DNA of 64,000 nt from Rhyzopertha dominica (lineage: Eukaryota; Arthropoda; Insecta; Coleoptera; Bostrichidae), in the NCBI GenBank assembly GCA_025024175.1, contig QCXZ01000041.1:14689786-14753785 (forward strand), given 5' to 3'. The translations under genes were made by a program, and so were the position numbers. How positions within the stretch are numbered: position 1 is the first letter of the stretch; each line of letters begins with the position of its first letter. Below are positions 24,201 to 34,417 of the stretch, piece by piece. The notes beneath the pieces are model-generated. The model saw only the letters and a list, made by a program, of their open reading frames with translations, made no database searches and was not told where the DNA came from.

Positions 24201-25500
24201 CATAGTGTTGGAGAAGCTCTACGGTAGAACTGGATGCTTGTGTATGTCTAGAGAATATTGAAAAAAAGCAATTAAACTATTTAAAGCAAGAAAAGATTTT
24301 ACATTCATTAATGTGTTATTTATCACATATTCTGTTGAGCATGTCAGAAAGTACTAATGGATATAATCCGCCGAGCAACTAACGAACATTTGTTTTAACT
24401 ACCAAAATGCTATTTCAGCTTTTGACAACAGTAGAAAGCAGACATATAAATGATTTAACAAACCGTTGTCGTATTTCCATAACAAAAATGCTCAAGACTT
24501 GCTTAGCTTTTAGGCAAGCTACAGTTATTAATATTTGGGGAAAAGCGCGACTTCAAAACAACGGTTTATTAACTTCAAGCGTCATTTACTTCCTTAGTAA
24601 TAGTTACCTAAGCGTCTTTCCCCCGTTTTTTGGCACCACCCCGCAAAAACGACCNGTCCACAATCTGTCTTTAGNAGCGTACCATCTAATCACCATCACA
24701 TAAATTAGGTATTAATTATGCACAAAATAACTGNCGAATAAAACAATGTATTTCCCTCAAACGCGCACTAAACACTACTGAAAAGGCATCAAGGTGACAC
24801 GCATTCGCATTTGGGCCAATACTTTTTGCCAGTATACGACAAAAAACTGTGCGCTCGGACAGAACAGCAAAAAAAGCGAGAAAAAACTTGTTATTTATAA
24901 TAAGCGAGTGTTGGAGGTTTTGATATTGTTATTAGAGATGGGTAAAATCGGTCAAGTAGAGATGGGAAATATTTTATAGACGACGTTGTTACGTACCAGT
25001 GAAAGTAAATACTATATTTCGATATACCAACTGGAATGCATTTTATTAGTAAGTATTATTAGAACCACTAATATTAAAAATAAAAAATGTCTATTTTCAC
25101 TTGCTGTTTATATCCATTTGTTAAAATTGGCACATTTGAAATGATTACTATAGTTGTAGGAAAAGGTGTATGAAGTCATAGGGGTAGCTACAATTTAATT
25201 TAATTTAAATTAATTAAATTAATTTCAACATCTTGGTGTGTCTCAGGCACTAGATCTCTTTTTCTATTCCCATCTTTGCATACCACTTAAAGATACAAAA
25301 GGCTTGACACTAACATCGACCTAATTTGTTGTTTCTACATCATATTCGTTGCTAAATAGATAAGAACAAAATAATACTAAGATTTCATAATCTTACTTAC
25401 ATTGTTGAAACCAACACATTTTCTTAATCCTCTCAGATTTTTTCTGCATCTCCAAGTTACGAAAAGTAAAGCACGTTAATACCAAGACTGACATATAAAG
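21251..25500. other. Gene-free stretch
   Basis: AT-rich and largely featureless. Overlapping minus-strand frames at 21957-22335 encode hydrophobic segments but match nothing I recognise. A perfect 8-bp hairpin (CCGGATTA/TAATCCGG, 22339-22346 and 22355-22362) lies in a small GC-richer patch at 22310-22500. The frame at 24407-24703 contains N positions and looks like chance. Confidence 0.45.
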
Positions 25501-25504
25501 AAAG

Positions 25505-25620
25505 ACTAGCCTGAAAAAGGCTCAATAATAAGGGGCGAAACGTCGACAAATACATGAGCCTTTGTAATTTATAACCAACTTGGGGGCAAAATCCAAAATA
25601 AAACTATATTGTCCATAAAA
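25505..25620 (+). mobile_element. Penelope-type 3' tail with decayed hammerhead-like layout
   Basis: CTGAAAA (25511-25517) is followed by a GGCTC-type stem and, at 25537-25544, GAAACGTC. The same GAAACGTC octamer lies in the tails at 25984, 26568 and 40571 (minus), in two of them preceded by CTGANGA and a 5-bp stem. This copy has lost the G at position 8 of the core and pairs poorly in stem II, so it is an old relic. No coding part remains. Confidence 0.4.
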
Positions 25621-25974
25621 TGGTATGATCAGCATATTGTTTAATGAAGATTGATAGTCGGAATGTTTATCGGTTTCAAATAGATAGTAATGTTACAATA
25701 TGTTCAACAGAAGAACGGCTTCTACCAATATTGAAGATTAGGCAATAGTTAGAAAATGAAGTGCTCTTAAATGTAAGACACTTAGTCGTGATTGAGCGAA
25801 GCTTTTTGTAGAAGCACAATGATAAAGAGCTTGATATACGTCGTATAGAGTAGTACAAGTTTCTTAGTATTGCTTCTATTATTTGTAACCTATTATTTAT
25901 TAGATCATGTAACATTTACTACTACAATTAGATCTTCGTATTCCTTTGGGGTATAACTAGTGGATTATTGACTA

Positions 25975-26055
25975 AATAGTGACGAAACGTCAAGATCAAA
26001 TAAGCAACGTGGGAAGCAACCCGGAAAACTACATGTCATCGATAACAATCACGGA
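25975..26055 (+). mobile_element. Penelope-type 3' tail
   Basis: GAAACGTCAAGATCAAATAA (25984-26003) followed by AACGTGGGAAGCAACCCGG and ACATGTCATC matches the arms of the inverted repeat at 19776-19865. Its first part matches the region immediately after the coding part of the Penelope-like element at 40540-40604 (minus). It is therefore a solo 3' tail of that family, with nothing of the open frame left upstream. Confidence 0.65.
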
Positions 26056-26359
26056 AGCCTTCAAACAAAAAAAAAACTAAATATTATAAGTATGTTTCGG
26101 TCGCACTTCTATCCTCCAAGAACTTTATCATTATTATCCCAGGTGACCAGAAACATAAATGTTTTTAAATACACCATTTATTTAGAGGTACGCTATCTCA
26201 ACTAATTCACTACTGCGTATAACAATTATAACACTTGATACTGTTTCAAGTTTTACTTAGTTTATCTTCAACAAATTTGGGCTTACTGGTCTTTTATCAC
26301 AGAATTTGCAGGTTATTATTTAGTATTATATCTGGTTTCCATCGACCCTGAATACTATA

Positions 26360-26640
26360 TACTCATCGTCTCAATAGAGACGACTGGTATCAGTCGCACG
26401 TGAAAACCAGTTTTAGTCAACAAACATGACGAAACGCGTCGAAAAGCATCCAGCCGGAACGCGTCTCTTAACCAGACCGCCCATCAAGGGATAAATATCC
26501 ATTCTTGTCACCGAACTATCCAGTCAGCAGCTTAACAGAACTGAAGATGCCACCAGTTACATGTGGCGAAACGTCTGCGCCTAATCATCGAGGATTACGG
26601 CAAAACAGCCTAAAAGTTTCATCGAGTTCACCTACATGTC
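26360..26640 (+). mobile_element. Penelope-type tail with hammerhead-like core
   Basis: CTGAAGA (26541-26547), one extra T, a perfect 5-bp stem GCCAC/GTGGC (26549-26553 and 26563-26567) and GAAACGTC (26568-26575) reproduce the layout of the tail at 40571-40604. The ACGT within GAAACGTC is self-complementary, as expected for a dimeric stem III with a GTC cleavage triplet. The extra base between CTGAAGA and stem II departs from the hammerhead consensus and probably abolishes activity. The upstream 26395-26480 region also has a GAAACGCGTCG near-repeat. Family assignment rests on the shared tail, not on coding sequence. Confidence 0.5.
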
Positions 26641-29600
26641 TTATTCAGTGAAAATTGCATTATTTTTTTACTATTTCTAATAAAACATTTATATTAAGTA
26701 GTGACAATTGATCCTGAATTAATGTCTCTAGGAATCTATTCGTGACGAATCTTGCTATACAATTATAGGAAATAAGTAAGGCTTGAGCCTCATTGTTAGA
26801 CCATCTAAATCGTCTTCTAAAGCAGTGTTTTTTGGCATCTGAACTTTGTGGGATTTGTATTTAAATGCAGACACACTACAATGAAGTAAATGGGCGTAAT
26901 GGCGATGAGAATATCACAATATCCTGTTAGCTTCTTTCATCAGTAGTAGGTTTTCTATAAAACAGTACCAAGAGCTTAAACAGCCATAAAAACTTGACTT
27001 ACTTTGATCCACATAACCCTACAATTCTGTTTTATTTCTGACCTCTTTAACTGCTTTGTACCGTACGCTAATTCCGGGTTGAAATTCAAATTGTGTATCG
27101 ACAAACGCTGGCATTTCGTTTGTACAACATTCATAAGGAATGGAAATTCTTATCAAGATCCGAGACGAATGTAACCATTGCTGTGTTGCATGCTAGCCAA
27201 GCCTGTTACACGTAGTTAGGGCAATAATTAAGTCACGGAAACGCGGAACTTGGGAAACATTCCTTCGTGGGAAGCCCAATTAAGGCATTCCTCGATGGAG
27301 TTCGAATACAGCACAACTATAGATATGAACCGAGATGTTGGTGCAATGCATGCATCTCGCATAACATAATTTGTGGGATACGACGACAAAGGCTCTCCAA
27401 ATGTATGTATAGCCAGTTAAGCATAAGAAGCAACCAGCTAGTTTGTTTGATTACACACACGGAACTGCCCACTGGCCTAAAATTTTCCTATTTGCACCAC
27501 TGTCATATGGCGAACTCATCTCCGTTATTACTTCTTTTTATTAGGCTAGCGAATTATTACAACATTATAATAATAGGTTTTATGTTTCTGATAATACGTT
27601 TATTTAAACGCAAATTTTCTATTCACTTAAAAACCTTATGTTTTTGTTTTGTTGATTGTTGAATTGATATTTTTTCTGTTATATTTTCATTGAGATTATA
27701 TTTGAAGCAACTAATTTTTCTTATTTTTCTGTTTTCTTAGATTACTCAGTTTTATTTACTCTGTTAACTGTTTGAAGCCTTATGCAAAAAATACGCATAG
27801 TTTTATCAAAAGTTCTTTAGGTTAGAAGGCAGCTGCTTTACCTGTCTTAGATATCTGAATTTACAAAGAAAACAATGATAAGTTAAGGCACAGACTCTAC
27901 AGGATACCTACAAAAAAATTGCCAGATATTTTACGTGCCCCATCTCACTAGCCTTCCACATCAAAGATTGTCCTTATAAGGACGTTAAGTGTTGCAGCTC
28001 CATGCATTTCAGGCGAAATATCATTACGGCACGAAATTTATCACCATAAATCAGCGCTAGTAAGAAATGGTTATAGTAATAGTATAGTAATAGCAATCTG
28101 ACCATTTTCTAACCAAAGCGCTCGCCGAAGTCAAATAAATTCTCGTTCGGAAGATTTGTTTGTTTACAGCACATAAATAACGAAACAAAAATTTGTCTAT
28201 TCATGAAGATAAAGTACGCTTAGAAAGTGAAGCTATTTACAAAACTGCTTGTTGTTGTGGTAAATATTATAAAGGTTAGACCAGAAGACTGGTAGGGACC
28301 TACTGAAATGCTACCAAGTTCTAACAAATTCCGTTGCTAAACAGTCATAATAACATAACAAAAATTTTGCGAAGAGAAAGGTATTATTACAAACGTTTAA
28401 ACTTAGAATCTATTGAAATTTTTAGAATTACTACTAACTATAATAGGGTTACGAACTGGGTGATGTTTGGAAGATGCTTATCTTGGTAATTGGTTTATTT
28501 ACTTTCAACAATTTCTTTGAACATTGGATTCCACACAATTTTGGAGGTTTTGTTTTTAACAAATATATCAGGCGTAATTAAAACGTCGGAATGATTATTC
28601 TTATCACTGTTTGAATAGTGACAGCGTATTTTATGGTAAATTAGTAATTTGATATAAAAGGTGCGGGCGGTGGAGATTCACCCTTTGTTATTTTCCTTTG
28701 CGTCTATTTTTTCAGTATTTTTTCTTTTTCATTTTTTTTATTTTTATTTATTTGCTACATCAGATATGTGAACAACCAGTAATGCTNGTTTTATTTTAAT
28801 ATTTTTCAGTATACGCGCGTTTGGTTTTATTAAGACAAAATCGATCATGTTTCATCCTTTTTANTCTACCGGTATCGACGTCACCTAANTAGTTTTCTTA
28901 ATTTTGGTATGCAAACAAAAATTGTTGTTGTAGCTGATTAGAGGCATTAATGAGTACATATATTACCATGAAGGCTCCATCAATTCCAACTTCTTTGGGT
29001 ATTGCTATTCGGTTCTCGTCTATTCTTTAATGGTTTACTTACTTTGCCCTTATAAACATGCACACCGTGATGTACACCAATGCGTGTTGAGTATTTCATG
29101 TCAATCGTCAATCATGTTATGTTATTGTTACTTTTATTAAATATGTCTTTAATCTCTCGCTGTTCAAATATTTGTTAAAAATTATATTAATTTGATTTAA
29201 ACAAATGTGCAGTCAATGTTTGGTGTCAAAAGATACTTCATATAGTTGTAGTTCTGACCTTAAGGTTACAACGAGATTATTACACATATAAATTTTGTAT
29301 GTCAAACGAGAACAACTATACAGACCTAAAAGTTGCCTACATGCGAGACAATCGATTACTTGTACATATATTACAGTTTTTTTAAAAAGCAACTAAATAT
29401 CGCCCCTTTATACCCATTACAGCAACATGAGCCCTAGAAAAGGCAGAAGTGTACCTTTTAACTGTAAATTTCCAGCAGTACTGTATTGTCAGTATTAGTA
29501 TTATTAATAACAATAACGAGCCAACAGCTTGAACAATTTTTAAAATGATTAAAAATAAAGCATTCGAATTCTCGGCAGGAAATCCTTATGCTTACGAGGA

Positions 29601-29700
29601 CTTTTCTGACAAGTATTTTTAGTTACCCTTCTGCCCCAGGAACTAGATCATAACGGCAGATTTACTATTAATAACCCTCACTATCAACATGAACACGTCT
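26641..29700. other. Gene-free stretch
   Basis: The 131-codon frame at 27267-27662 has no recognisable domain, its second half is simple AT-rich sequence, and it has no support as a gene. No RNA gene or mobile element was identified. Confidence 0.45.
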
Positions 29701-29714
29701 CCGGACTAATCACA

Positions 29715-29955
29715 TTATTAATGCAAACATCGAGCGAAAGAGTGTGGCGGCGCCAGCGTAAGTTTGTTCATCGTCCGTCAGAGCTTGCGAAAAAGCGTCC
29801 TAGTTCTATCCCCTGGCGTCTTTCGTCATCATGCATCATCCCCTGTCAGCTTAATCCCAGTTTTAAGGGAAGAAAATCTATATTAAACCTGTTTTTGGAC
29901 GTCGCTAATGCTTTAACATCTATCATCTGTCTCATCGAAGTCCGTTTATGAAATA
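29715..29955. other. GC-richer non-coding island
   Basis: Raised GC content over about 240 bp. A 76-codon plus frame spans it but is rich in Ser/Arg without a motif. Candidate conserved non-coding element. Confidence 0.3.
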
Positions 29956-30652
29956 TAATTTTACACTTAGCGAATTGCTGCGCAGTCTCTGAATGGCATT
30001 TGCTACATGATATGTTTAGAACTGATCTAATGGCAAAGTTGCATGAATTTTAAATAACGGTAAATGTTGTTGCAAATATTCGCCACGGCATACAAATATC
30101 AATCAAAAAACCTGATGCAGGTAAAATAATTAATTAAAATGATTACAAGATCAGTTATCGGAAAAAACATCGTGTCATTGATTATGACGTAGCATACCGT
30201 ACTTCCGTGGTGGGAATGCTAAGTAGATGATAACTTTTGTGGATCTACTGCGTGTGACATCACCTTGGTCGCAAAATTCAAAACTGACGTTTGTGTTCGG
30301 CAAACATTATTGTTAACTGTTGAGTAGCAATTCTACAGATAGTGTCTTAGTCATGATTTGTGTGCAATGGCGTAGTGCATCACTTATAGAAGGATAATAG
30401 AAGGATTTGTTTTACACCGCAGTGTAACACAGGCTTTTGGAGTGCTGTCCAAGAACTTGGCGCAGCCTGAGTCGAATTTCATGCAACTAAGTTGTGATTT
30501 ATCGAATAGATTGTGATCTTAGGTAACGGTACAAATAAAAAGTTTACAAAGGCTTTTATTTCAATAGTATCCTATTTATACAACTTGCCTAGAACCAAAT
30601 AATAATGAAACCAGTTTTTTTTACAAAATTCTACATTACTAGTTACCCCATA

Positions 30653-30831
30653 TACAGGGTTTCTATAAATGATTCATGCAACGCGGGCGGCGTTGATTTC
30701 TGAATTCTTTGTGCCGCCTTTTTGTAACTGCTGCCAAGCTACAAATATGCACGGCGATAGTAGTTGAAGGTTGCAGATCAATGTCACACCGCATCTCCGA
30801 AATGTCAGCTTTCATTTATAGAAACCCTGTA
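30653..30831. mobile_element. MITE with 18-bp perfect terminal inverted repeats and TA target site
   Basis: CAGGGTTTCTATAAATGA at 30655-30672 is perfectly inverted at 30812-30829, and TA flanks both ends, giving a 175-bp non-coding element. TA duplication plus short inverted ends fits non-autonomous Tc1/mariner-type elements. The interior carries a block (AACTGCTGCCAAGCTAC) shared with 6735-6815, defining a family with at least two members in this window. Confidence 0.85.
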
Positions 30832-31752
30832 TAATATCAAAGCTTATGCCCCTCATTTTGTTTATTAGCCAATGACAACCAATAACTCATTGTAAGCCAT
30901 TTGTAGGTCAGTATATTGCTATTTTCAGTAAGCTTCTGTCGCTTTAAAATATTTAATAAAACACAGGCTTTTTAATTGTCTGCTATTATTTAAAGTGGCG
31001 CTGGTTAGCAATAACAATAGCCCTACTTACATTTCTGACTGGATCTGTATCTTTCATGTATTTGAAAATTTTCGTTCATTATACAACTGCTGAGCATGTG
31101 CTAAATAAAAACACTTGTACTAAATAAACAGTGGTAGCAATAAATATTTGAAGCAAGACTAAAACAAAAAGCTCATTTGTAACAGTAATAGTTTGTAGGT
31201 AGGTACGAAATCAATAAAAAAATTAGAAATAATAAATGAAAATGAGACTTTAAAAATCCCGTGTTTAAATTAAAAAAAAAACACAATAAACATATTGAAC
31301 ATCAAAATCAAACACAAATATATAACTTTTTTCTTCTTTTGCAACTTTTTTAGCTGCTGCATCTATATGTTCTGGATTCCCTATGGTATTCGTGATAGAA
31401 TAGTGTGAGTTTTTCAACCATACATTCGAAGAGCTTGTGGCAGTTGACGATTGGCTGAATGTCGCCGCAAAAAGGGAGTTGGACTCGGACAGTAACAGTA
31501 GTTAAAATAATGGTTGTTAAAAAACGTTGAATTTTGGATCTTTTAAATAAGCACGTTAATAATTAAGTTTTCTCTGGTTTCCCTTTGATTTGACCATAAG
31601 TTCAAAAATATATGTTAAAGAAAATAAATATTTTTGGATTCTCAGTTTCCTTTATATCGTCTTATACAAAATATTGTTAAGATTTTATGAAAGCATTGAA
31701 TGGGCAGCAATGTAAAAACTTTTTTGATACGAGTGACTACAAGTTGAAATGT

Positions 31753-31840
31753 TGCAGTTAAACATATTGCCAGTTTAAAATCTGCAGCTAAAAAAATGCA
31801 AGTTTAAAAATTGCAGCCAAACATATAGCAAGTTTAATAC
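31753..31840. repeat. Three-copy minisatellite, 29-30 bp period
   Basis: Three consecutive units start with TGCAG at 31753, 31783 and 31812. Each contains a variant of CAAACATAT followed by CAAGTTTAA. Unit 1 is 30 bp and the next two are 29 bp. The following sequence (CAGGTAAAATC) resembles a further decayed unit start. Confidence 0.75.
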
Positions 31841-32599
31841 TTCCAGGTAAAATCTACCATAGGATGCCCACTTCCAGGTCTTCAAGTTGACTATAAGGTT
31901 ATCGAGAAATATTCCCGCTACATACATGCTCGTGATGTAAACTACCAGCGAGCGGAATCCACTGGTAAAACCTGGGAGTAAAAATTCAGGCTAGAATAAG
32001 TGCGAGAAGCCAATTTTTTAAATATCATCGCTTTCAAATGTCTAAAAAATGTGCGCTTTTGTTTACCTACTAAATATTTTGTGTTTTGTAGTAACAGGAA
32101 AACAGCTAGTAGAGAATGTCACGCTATATGCAGAGTACAACACAGAGTACAAAAACATCGGAAATTGATTGATGTCACCTCTTTAACGCATTATAATGTA
32201 CCACGTGCACCACTGAAACTACGCGAGTAACATTTCGCGACTGCCAATTTAAACAGATGGCGTAATTTTCATACAGTTCAATAATCATGACCTATTTGGA
32301 ATTTAAACAGAAGGTATATCTTAATTGGCACTATATAGTCGCTGCAGATGCTGCCAGCGAAGAGCAGTGAAACGCTTGGGGAGATTGTAAACATTAGACC
32401 ACGGCATAACAGCCCGGAAGAGGGAAATTTGAATAGCTTTAACGACGGCCGTGAAAGCCTAAATAAAACTAATAATAAGTCTGTTTGCAATTTTTCTTTC
32501 AGTTAGGTCGGATAATTGTAGCTCTCAACTTAATAGCCATTACATGTCATGTTGTAGAACGTACATTTACAGAGGCCTCTAGCAGCTGTACCCTTAAAG

Positions 32600-33090
32600 T
32601 AGCTAATATCGATGTATGAAACCTTTGCCAATTCAGCTCCACCACGGAGAAATTCAATCTGTATATTCCCTACCATCCAGCAAATGAAAGCACACACTTT
32701 CCCGAGCACGTCGCAGAACGGGCGCGTTCCGTCGTTTCCTAAAATTAATTCGTATCAACAAACAAAATTTCCGTCACGCGGTTGGAATTTTGCGCCCGCC
32801 GTTGGGCTTCGGTTGCCTCAAAATGACCGGATTAACCGCAGCGCTCGCCATCGGGACCCTAATTGATGAGAATTTCTGCGGCATTAATAGGTATTGTGGA
32901 CGAAGACAATGGTACAGTCGGAAACGGCCGGCAAACTTGTCGCCATCGTACAAACTTGCGGTAAAGTTGAGATAGCGTACACCAGAAAGTTAAATCTGGC
33001 CTGGCGGATTGCAAATTCGGAACGGAGTGGTTTATTGCCTTGCACAGTGGCCTCGTGATGTTTCCGGTGAACTTGTGTACAAAACTGTAA
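32600..33090. other. GC-richer non-coding island
   Basis: Nearly 500 bp of raised GC content, sharply bounded by AT-rich DNA. Short frames exist on both strands (32612-32866 +, 32790-32975 +, 32884-33093 -) in mutually incompatible phases and none has a motif. It contains AATTGATGAG and GGCATTAATAGG, AT-core words of the kind bound by homeodomain proteins. Candidate cis-regulatory conserved element. Confidence 0.4.
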
Positions 33091-33435
33091 CATTGTTGAT
33101 GTAATTTTACATTTTGCTGAATATATTTGTTGTTACTTCATCTGAGCCTATAATCAGTCCTCGAAATGGACCGCAATGCTGTTTTCGTTCGTGTAATATT
33201 TTCCTAAATCGTTCCGGGTCGTGATAAGCTAATTTCAATCATATCGCTTCGTAAAAATCTTGAAATCCGAAATACCCTTCAGATCAGCAACTGTGCAATT
33301 GGGTATTATCACTTTTTTGAAAATTATGTAAAATGAATCTTGAAGTGCATGATATATCGTATGCCATGTTAAACAAAAACAAAAAAAAATTTCTAGGTAG
33401 AGAATTTTAGGTCTGAAGTTCGAATCTTAGGAGTC

Positions 33436-34417
33436 ACCGCCAAAACACTTCTATCCAAAGTTATTCAACTCGTGACGTCAAGTGTCACGTAAACATTACT
33501 GAGGAGCGTGCTGTTTAACGGTGTAGTATCATTCTTGTATTGGAAAAGCTTTTGTATGGTGTTTATTGAAAGGACGGTGTAAGAGGTTGCACCTAAAAGT
33601 AATTTGTGTAGTTTTACAAGCATCTATTATGTATGGAAAACAAAACAAGCGTTGTTTTGTACATTGTTATAAAAGTACTTCAGTCAGTACAGCTAACAAA
33701 GTTTGTAACCGTTCCTCGAGATTATCAACGTATGATAAAGTTGTTTAAGGCCCCTAGACGTGATATGCCGAAATCGCAAAGTTTGTTTTTCTGTTGTGAA
33801 GATCATCTTGATTTTTTATTATTCTTTTTGGGGTTACAAGTGTTTACCATTCAGTTTTTATTTTGTTATAGCTTGAAGAGGATATGAAAAATTATATTTA
33901 AGTTGATAGAGGGAAATGTTATAATAAAGAACGACGTTGTTCCGCATATATTTGACTGCCGCAAGAGCCCCGAAAATAAATGAAAATTTATGTTTATTCT
34001 GACCTCTAAAATAAATGTCACGTTTAGGGTACATTTTTGATTCTTACGTTTTTATGTTTACAAATAGTATGTTTCCAACAACCCGCTGTTATCAAATTAT
34101 CAATGCTAAGTTTATTTGATAAAAAATTCACTTATGCTGTTGCTTTTGCTTTTACGTTCCTCATCTCCGCCGCGTTGAACCGCTCGTCGCTGTACACAAA
34201 TTTCATAACAATGAACATGCCTTCAGAAGTCATAACTCATAAGTATTTCACTTCTTCTTAGCGTATTTTAATTTGCTTGTCACAAAATGAACGCCAACTA
34301 CAAACTGATAAATTTACGGGCTGAGGCTGACGCGTGACGCGCTGACCCCAGATGGAAACAAGCGGCCATTTACAAGACACCTGACGTCACGGCCAATATG
34401 TTCGCGTTTTTGGCGGT
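33436..34417 (+). mobile_element. THAP-containing unit bounded by inverted repeats
   Basis: ACCGCCAAAA at 33436-33445 is inverted at the right end (34408-34417). Inside these, 33471-33493 (CGTGACGTCAAGTGTC and following) is inverted at 34369-34391 with 20 of 23 matches. The unit is about 980 bp and encloses the THAP-domain pseudogene at 33629-33983. THAP domains are the DNA-binding module of P-element transposases, so a non-autonomous or degraded P-superfamily-like element is a reasonable reading. No target-site duplication was found at the outer ends, and part of the inner match is the self-palindromic TGACGTCA, which weakens the case slightly. Confidence 0.5.
33629..33983 (+). pseudogene. 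THAP zinc-finger domain pseudogene
   Basis: From ATG 33629 the frame reads KRCFVHCYKST, supplying the first two cysteines of a C2CH THAP finger. After a one-base frameshift near 33693 it continues KFVTVPRDYQ, RRDMPKSQS and FFCCEDHLD, the Cys/His half. The next block, LEEDM, begins at 33872 directly after a TTTTGTTATAG acceptor-like site, suggesting a short intron (about 33813-33871) whose donor has decayed. A second frameshift near 33889 leads to DVVPHIFDC and a stop at 33981-33983. The block order matches insect THAP-domain proteins. Two frameshifts, no clear donor and no effector domain indicate a non-functional fragment. Confidence 0.7.

Noticed and set aside
27267..27662. 131-codon plus-strand frame
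   Set aside because: No recognisable domain, signal or splice context. The C-terminal third is simple hydrophobic sequence from AT-rich DNA.
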